NCBI GenBank assembly: GCA_030539495.1
Contig: JAUNRX010000024.1
Span: 1-34,474, forward strand
Origin: a bacterium
Lineage (GTDB): Bacteria; Bacillota; Clostridia; Lachnospirales; Lachnospiraceae
Direction of reading: 5' to 3'
DNA: 34,474 bases
The stretch's first letter is position 1; the number at the start of each line of letters is the position of its first letter. Below the pieces are notes generated by a model. It did no database searches. It was not told where the DNA came from and saw only the letters and a program-made list of their open reading frames with translations. The translations under genes were made by a program, and so were the position numbers. This document shows, in pieces, positions 31,808 to 34,474 of this stretch.

Positions 31808-33400
31808 TTGGCTAATTTGAGAGATGAAATTACAAAAAGAAGAACGTTCGCGATTATTTCCCATCCCGATGCAGGTAAGACAACATTAACAGAAAAATTC
31901 CTATTATACGGTGGTGCAATTAACCTTGCAGGTTCTGTAAAAGGTAAAAAGACAGCGAAACATGCAGTATCTGACTGGATGGAAATCGAAAAAGAAAGAG
32001 GTATCTCTGTTACTTCTTCCGTATTACAATTTAACTATGATGGATATTGCATCAACATTCTTGATACGCCAGGTCACCAGGATTTCTCCGAAGATACGTA
32101 CCGTACGCTTATGGCAGCAGATTCAGCAGTAATGGTTATCGATGCTTCCAAAGGTGTTGAAGCACAGACAAAGAAACTTTTCAAAGTATGTGTAATGCGT
32201 AATATTCCAATCTTCACATTTATCAATAAGATGGACCGTGAAGCAACAGATCCATTTGAATTACTTGGTGAAATCGAAGAAGTACTTGGAATTAAAACAT
32301 GTCCAGTAAACTGGCCAATCGGCTGCGGTAAAAACTTTAAAGGTGTATATGACCGTCAAACAAAGAAAATCAGTCGTTTTACAGCTGCAAACAATGGACA
32401 AAAAGAAGTTGATACAGTAGAAGCAGAACTTGGTGATCCAGCATTAGATGACTTAATCACAAAAGAATACCACGACATCTTAAATGATGAAATCGAATTA
32501 CTTGATGGTGCAAGTGATGAATTTGATATCGACCTTGTAAGCCAAGGTAAGTTATCTCCAGTATTCTTTGGTTCCGCATTAACAAACTTCGGTGTTGAAA
32601 CATTTTTAAATCACTTTTTAAATATGACTTCCACTCCACTTCCACGTAAGTCGGATGAAGGAATTATCGATCCAATGGGCGAAGATTTCTCCGCATTCGT
32701 ATTCAAGATCCAAGCGAATATGAACAAAGCTCACCGTGATAGAATCGCATTTATGAGAATCTGTTCCGGTAAGTTTGAGGCAGGAATGGATGTATTCCAT
32801 GTTCAAGGTGGTAAGAAAATGCGCTTAAGCCAGCCACAACAAATGATGGCAGACGAAAGAAAGCATGTAGAAGAAGCATTTGCAGGAGATATCATTGGTG
32901 TCTTCGATCCAGGCCTATTCTCAATCGGTGATACAATCGTAAGTCCGAATAAGAAATTCAGATACGAAGGTATTCCAACATTCGCACCAGAACATTTTGC
33001 AAAAGTAAGACAAGTAGATACAATGAAGAGAAAACAATTTATCAAAGGTATTTCTCAGATTGCCCAAGAAGGTGCAATCCAGATCTTCCAAGAGTTTAAC
33101 ACTGGTATGGAAGAAATTATCGTTGGTGTAGTTGGTACCCTTCAATTTGATGTATTAAAATATCGTCTTGAAAATGAATATAATGTAGAAATCCGTCTTG
33201 AGCCACTTGGTTATGAACACATTCGTTGGATTACAAACGAGGAAGAAGTGGATATCCCAGCTCTTCGCGTTACTTCCGATACAAAGAAAATCAAGGACTT
33301 AAAAGGAAATCCATTATTATTATTCATCCACAAATGGAGTATTCAAACAGTACTTGAACGTAACGAAGGTCTTCAATTATCTGAATTTGGTACAAACTAA
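31808..33400 (+). CDS. prfC: Peptide chain release factor 3
   Basis: A 530-residue translational GTPase that recycles RF1/RF2 from the ribosome after termination. GTPase motifs are complete: SHPDAGKTTLTEK (18-30), ERGISVTSS, DTPGHQDFSEDTYR and NKMD. The LGDxxS-type second domain and the C-terminal domain (GMEEIIVGVVGTLQFDVLKYRLENEYNVE) match RF3 rather than EF-G or LepA. Length is normal. The start is a TTG, chosen because GAGGAGG (31792-31798) is 9 nt upstream and translation begins MANLRDEITKRRTFAIISH, as in other RF3 proteins. Monocistronic, with its own promoter and terminator. Confidence 0.96.
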   Translation: MANLRDEITKRRTFAIISHPDAGKTTLTEKFLLYGGAINLAGSVKGKKTAKHAVSDWMEIEKERGISVTSSVLQFNYDGYCINILDTPGHQDFSEDTYRTLMAADSAVMVIDASKGVEAQTKKLFKVCVMRNIPIFTFINKMDREATDPFELLGEIEEVLGIKTCPVNWPIGCGKNFKGVYDRQTKKISRFTAANNGQKEVDTVEAELGDPALDDLITKEYHDILNDEIELLDGASDEFDIDLVSQGKLSPVFFGSALTNFGVETFLNHFLNMTSTPLPRKSDEGIIDPMGEDFSAFVFKIQANMNKAHRDRIAFMRICSGKFEAGMDVFHVQGGKKMRLSQPQQMMADERKHVEEAFAGDIIGVFDPGLFSIGDTIVSPNKKFRYEGIPTFAPEHFAKVRQVDTMKRKQFIKGISQIAQEGAIQIFQEFNTGMEEIIVGVVGTLQFDVLKYRLENEYNVEIRLEPLGYEHIRWITNEEEVDIPALRVTSDTKKIKDLKGNPLLLFIHKWSIQTVLERNEGLQLSEFGTN

Positions 33401-33421
33401 ATAGAGTGACTATAGAGAGAA

Positions 33422-33457
33422 GGGCCGTTACCTGGAAATAGGTAGCGGTCCTTTTTT
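33422..33457 (+). terminator. prfC terminator
   Basis: GGGCCGTTACCT pairs with AGGTAGCGGTCC (two G-T wobbles) around a short loop, followed by TTTTTT. Confidence 0.9.
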
Positions 33458-33476
33458 CGTATGTCCCAAGGAGAAA

Positions 33477-33552
33477 AGTTCTCATTTACAAATATTGACG
33501 AAAGTCTTCTCTTATATTATGATAGGCATATAACAGTAATGAGAACTGTTAT
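33477..33552 (+). promoter_or_regulatory. Promoter with two dyads before the heme-oxygenase-like gene
   Basis: TTGACG (33495-33500) and TATGAT (33518-33523) spaced 17 bp. ATAACAGT (33530-33537) and ACTGTTAT (33545-33552) form a perfect 8-bp dyad at the expected transcription start. AGTTCTCAT (33477-33485) and ATGAGAACT (33539-33547) form a 9-bp dyad spanning the whole promoter. This suggests control by a dimeric repressor, possibly with looping. Confidence 0.6.
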
Positions 33553-33593
33553 CAATTTATTGTTTAGTCAATTAGAATAATGAGGAAAAATTT

Positions 33594-34229
33594 ATGCAAT
33601 ATATGATGAAAATTAGAGAAAAGACAAGTTTATTACACAGTGCAGCAGAGCATTCTGGATATATCAAACGTCTTGTAGATGGAAATGCTTCTGTAGAAGG
33701 ATATGCCGAATATATATTAAACCTAAAAGCAATGTACCAAGCAATTGAAGAAGGGTTAGAAAAAAACAAGGAGAACGAAGTAGTATCCCAGTTTGTTACT
33801 CCAGAATTATATCGTTCTGAATTAATGGAAAAGGATCTTGAATTCCTATTAAAAGAGAAAAAAGATGAAATCCAAGTATTAGCATCCACTAAGGCTTGTG
33901 TTGCTAGAATTGGTGAAATCAGTGAAAATCATCCAGAGTTATTACCGGCGTATGCGTATACTAGATTTTTAGCAGATTTATTTGGTGGTAGAACATTTAA
34001 TGCCTTACTAGGATTAAAATACAATATTACTGAAGAAGGTTTAAACTACTATAAATTTGAAAATCTAGGTGATATCAGAACTTATGTAATGGCTTACCAT
34101 AATAAGTTAGCAAGTATTTCTTTATCCGAAGAGGGAAAAGAAGTATTCTTGGATGAAATCAGTAATGCATATATCTATAATCTTGCAATTTCAAATGAAT
34201 TAGAAGCAAAGTTACACCCAACAAATTAA
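33594..34229 (+). CDS. Heme oxygenase-like protein
   Basis: A 211-residue all-helical protein of the heme oxygenase family. The proximal helix has H15 in LLHSAAEH, the usual heme ligand context. The distal helix reads YTRFLADLFGGRTF (122-135), where canonical enzymes have YxRYLGDLSGG. The first glycine and the serine are replaced by A127 and F130, which would crowd the oxygen-binding side. Canonical members open heme to biliverdin, CO and iron using oxygen. In a presumed anaerobe the protein may instead bind, store or degrade heme under trace oxygen. GAGGAA precedes the ATG at 33594. Monocistronic, with a dyad-rich promoter. Confidence 0.82.
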   Translation: MQYMMKIREKTSLLHSAAEHSGYIKRLVDGNASVEGYAEYILNLKAMYQAIEEGLEKNKENEVVSQFVTPELYRSELMEKDLEFLLKEKKDEIQVLASTKACVARIGEISENHPELLPAYAYTRFLADLFGGRTFNALLGLKYNITEEGLNYYKFENLGDIRTYVMAYHNKLASISLSEEGKEVFLDEISNAYIYNLAISNELEAKLHPTN

Positions 34230-34235
34230 TGAAAG

Positions 34236-34266
34236 AAGGCAGAGTAAAAAGCGCTCTGCCTTTTTT
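34236..34266 (+). terminator. Intrinsic terminator
   Basis: AAGGCAGAG and CTCTGCCTT form a 9-bp stem with a 9-nt loop, followed by T residues to 34266. Confidence 0.9.
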
Positions 34267-34341
34267 CATTGTCTGCAATTTGGGAATCTGTTACAATATA
34301 TTAGGTAAAACTATATTAAAAAATGGGAAGGAAGTAATACA

Positions 34342-34474
34342 GTGTCTACAGTTTCAATAAGTAATGAAGAGCTTTTAATTACAATTAATTCGCATGGAGC
34401 AGAGCTTACATGTTTAAAAGATGTAAAAAATGGTAAGAATTATTTATGGGATGCTAGACCAGAATACTGGGCTC
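34342..34474 (+). CDS. Aldose 1-epimerase family protein, N-terminal part
   Basis: Only the first 44 codons lie in the window; the gene runs off the right edge. It begins at a GTG with GGAAGGAAG about 8 nt upstream. The start (MSTVSISNEELLITINSHGAELTCLKD then NYLWDARPEYWA) matches the first strands of aldose 1-epimerase/galactose mutarotase-like proteins, where GAEL and the YLW.....W segment are typical. The family interconverts sugar anomers; many clostridial members are uncharacterised. Confidence 0.8.
   Translation, partial: MSTVSISNEELLITINSHGAELTCLKDVKNGKNYLWDARPEYWA

Overview
The window reads as a chromosomal segment of a low-GC, Gram-positive anaerobe of the Clostridia, most likely Lachnospiraceae. 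This is inferred from AT-rich DNA, strong AGGAGG-type ribosome binding sites, lipoproteins and secreted proteins with Pro/Thr/Ser/Ala tails, an LTA-synthase-like enzyme, CsoR/CopA copper control, an FMN riboswitch before ribU, and a NiaR-controlled nadABC operon. I see no rRNA, tRNA, CRISPR array, integrase or insertion-sequence transposase, so most of the window is ordinary chromosome.

Layout. 1-1.5 kb: a TetR regulator diverges from an iron-sulfur flavoprotein-like gene across a palindromic operator. 1.5-5.3 kb: minus-strand operon nadA-nadB-nadC-niaR (quinolinate and nicotinate mononucleotide synthesis plus its repressor), with a NiaR-type operator over the nadA promoter. 5.3-6.7 kb: two small overlapping unknown genes and an HD-domain protein. 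7.1-10.1 kb: a Na+/phosphate cotransporter with a PhoU-like tail, convergent with an AI-2E-family permease. 10.3-16.6 kb: a 1596-residue DUF4011/SF1 helicase/PD-(D/E)XK nuclease with a HEAT-repeat methyltransferase 34 nt downstream. 17-19.4 kb: an LTA-synthase-family membrane sulfatase. 19.6-22.6 kb: csoR-copA, with a CopZ-like domain fused to the end of CopA. 23-26.7 kb: a neurotransmitter:sodium symporter homologue, a patatin-like lipase, and ribU with its FMN riboswitch. 26.7-31.2 kb: an AEC permease, an unknown protein, a trigger-factor/FKBP lipoprotein, a VanZ-like protein and a small lipoprotein. 31.8 kb to the end: prfC, a heme-oxygenase-like gene and the start of an aldose-1-epimerase-like gene.

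The most unusual structure is not a gene. Two ~310-bp intergenic elements (22694-23001 and 31337-31646) are clearly related. Each has a small hairpin followed by a ~220-nt near-perfect palindrome. The stems differ between copies by paired, compensating substitutions, so folding rather than primary sequence appears to have been conserved. I do not recognise the family.

Other points of interest are a strong internal ribosome binding site that could release free CopZ from copA, the helicase-nuclease/methyltransferase gene pair, a nearly identical C-terminal tail on two unrelated neighbouring envelope proteins, a recurring terminator cassette (T-run, palindrome, A-run), a NiaR lacking one of its three signature histidines, and a heme-oxygenase-like protein with an altered distal helix.
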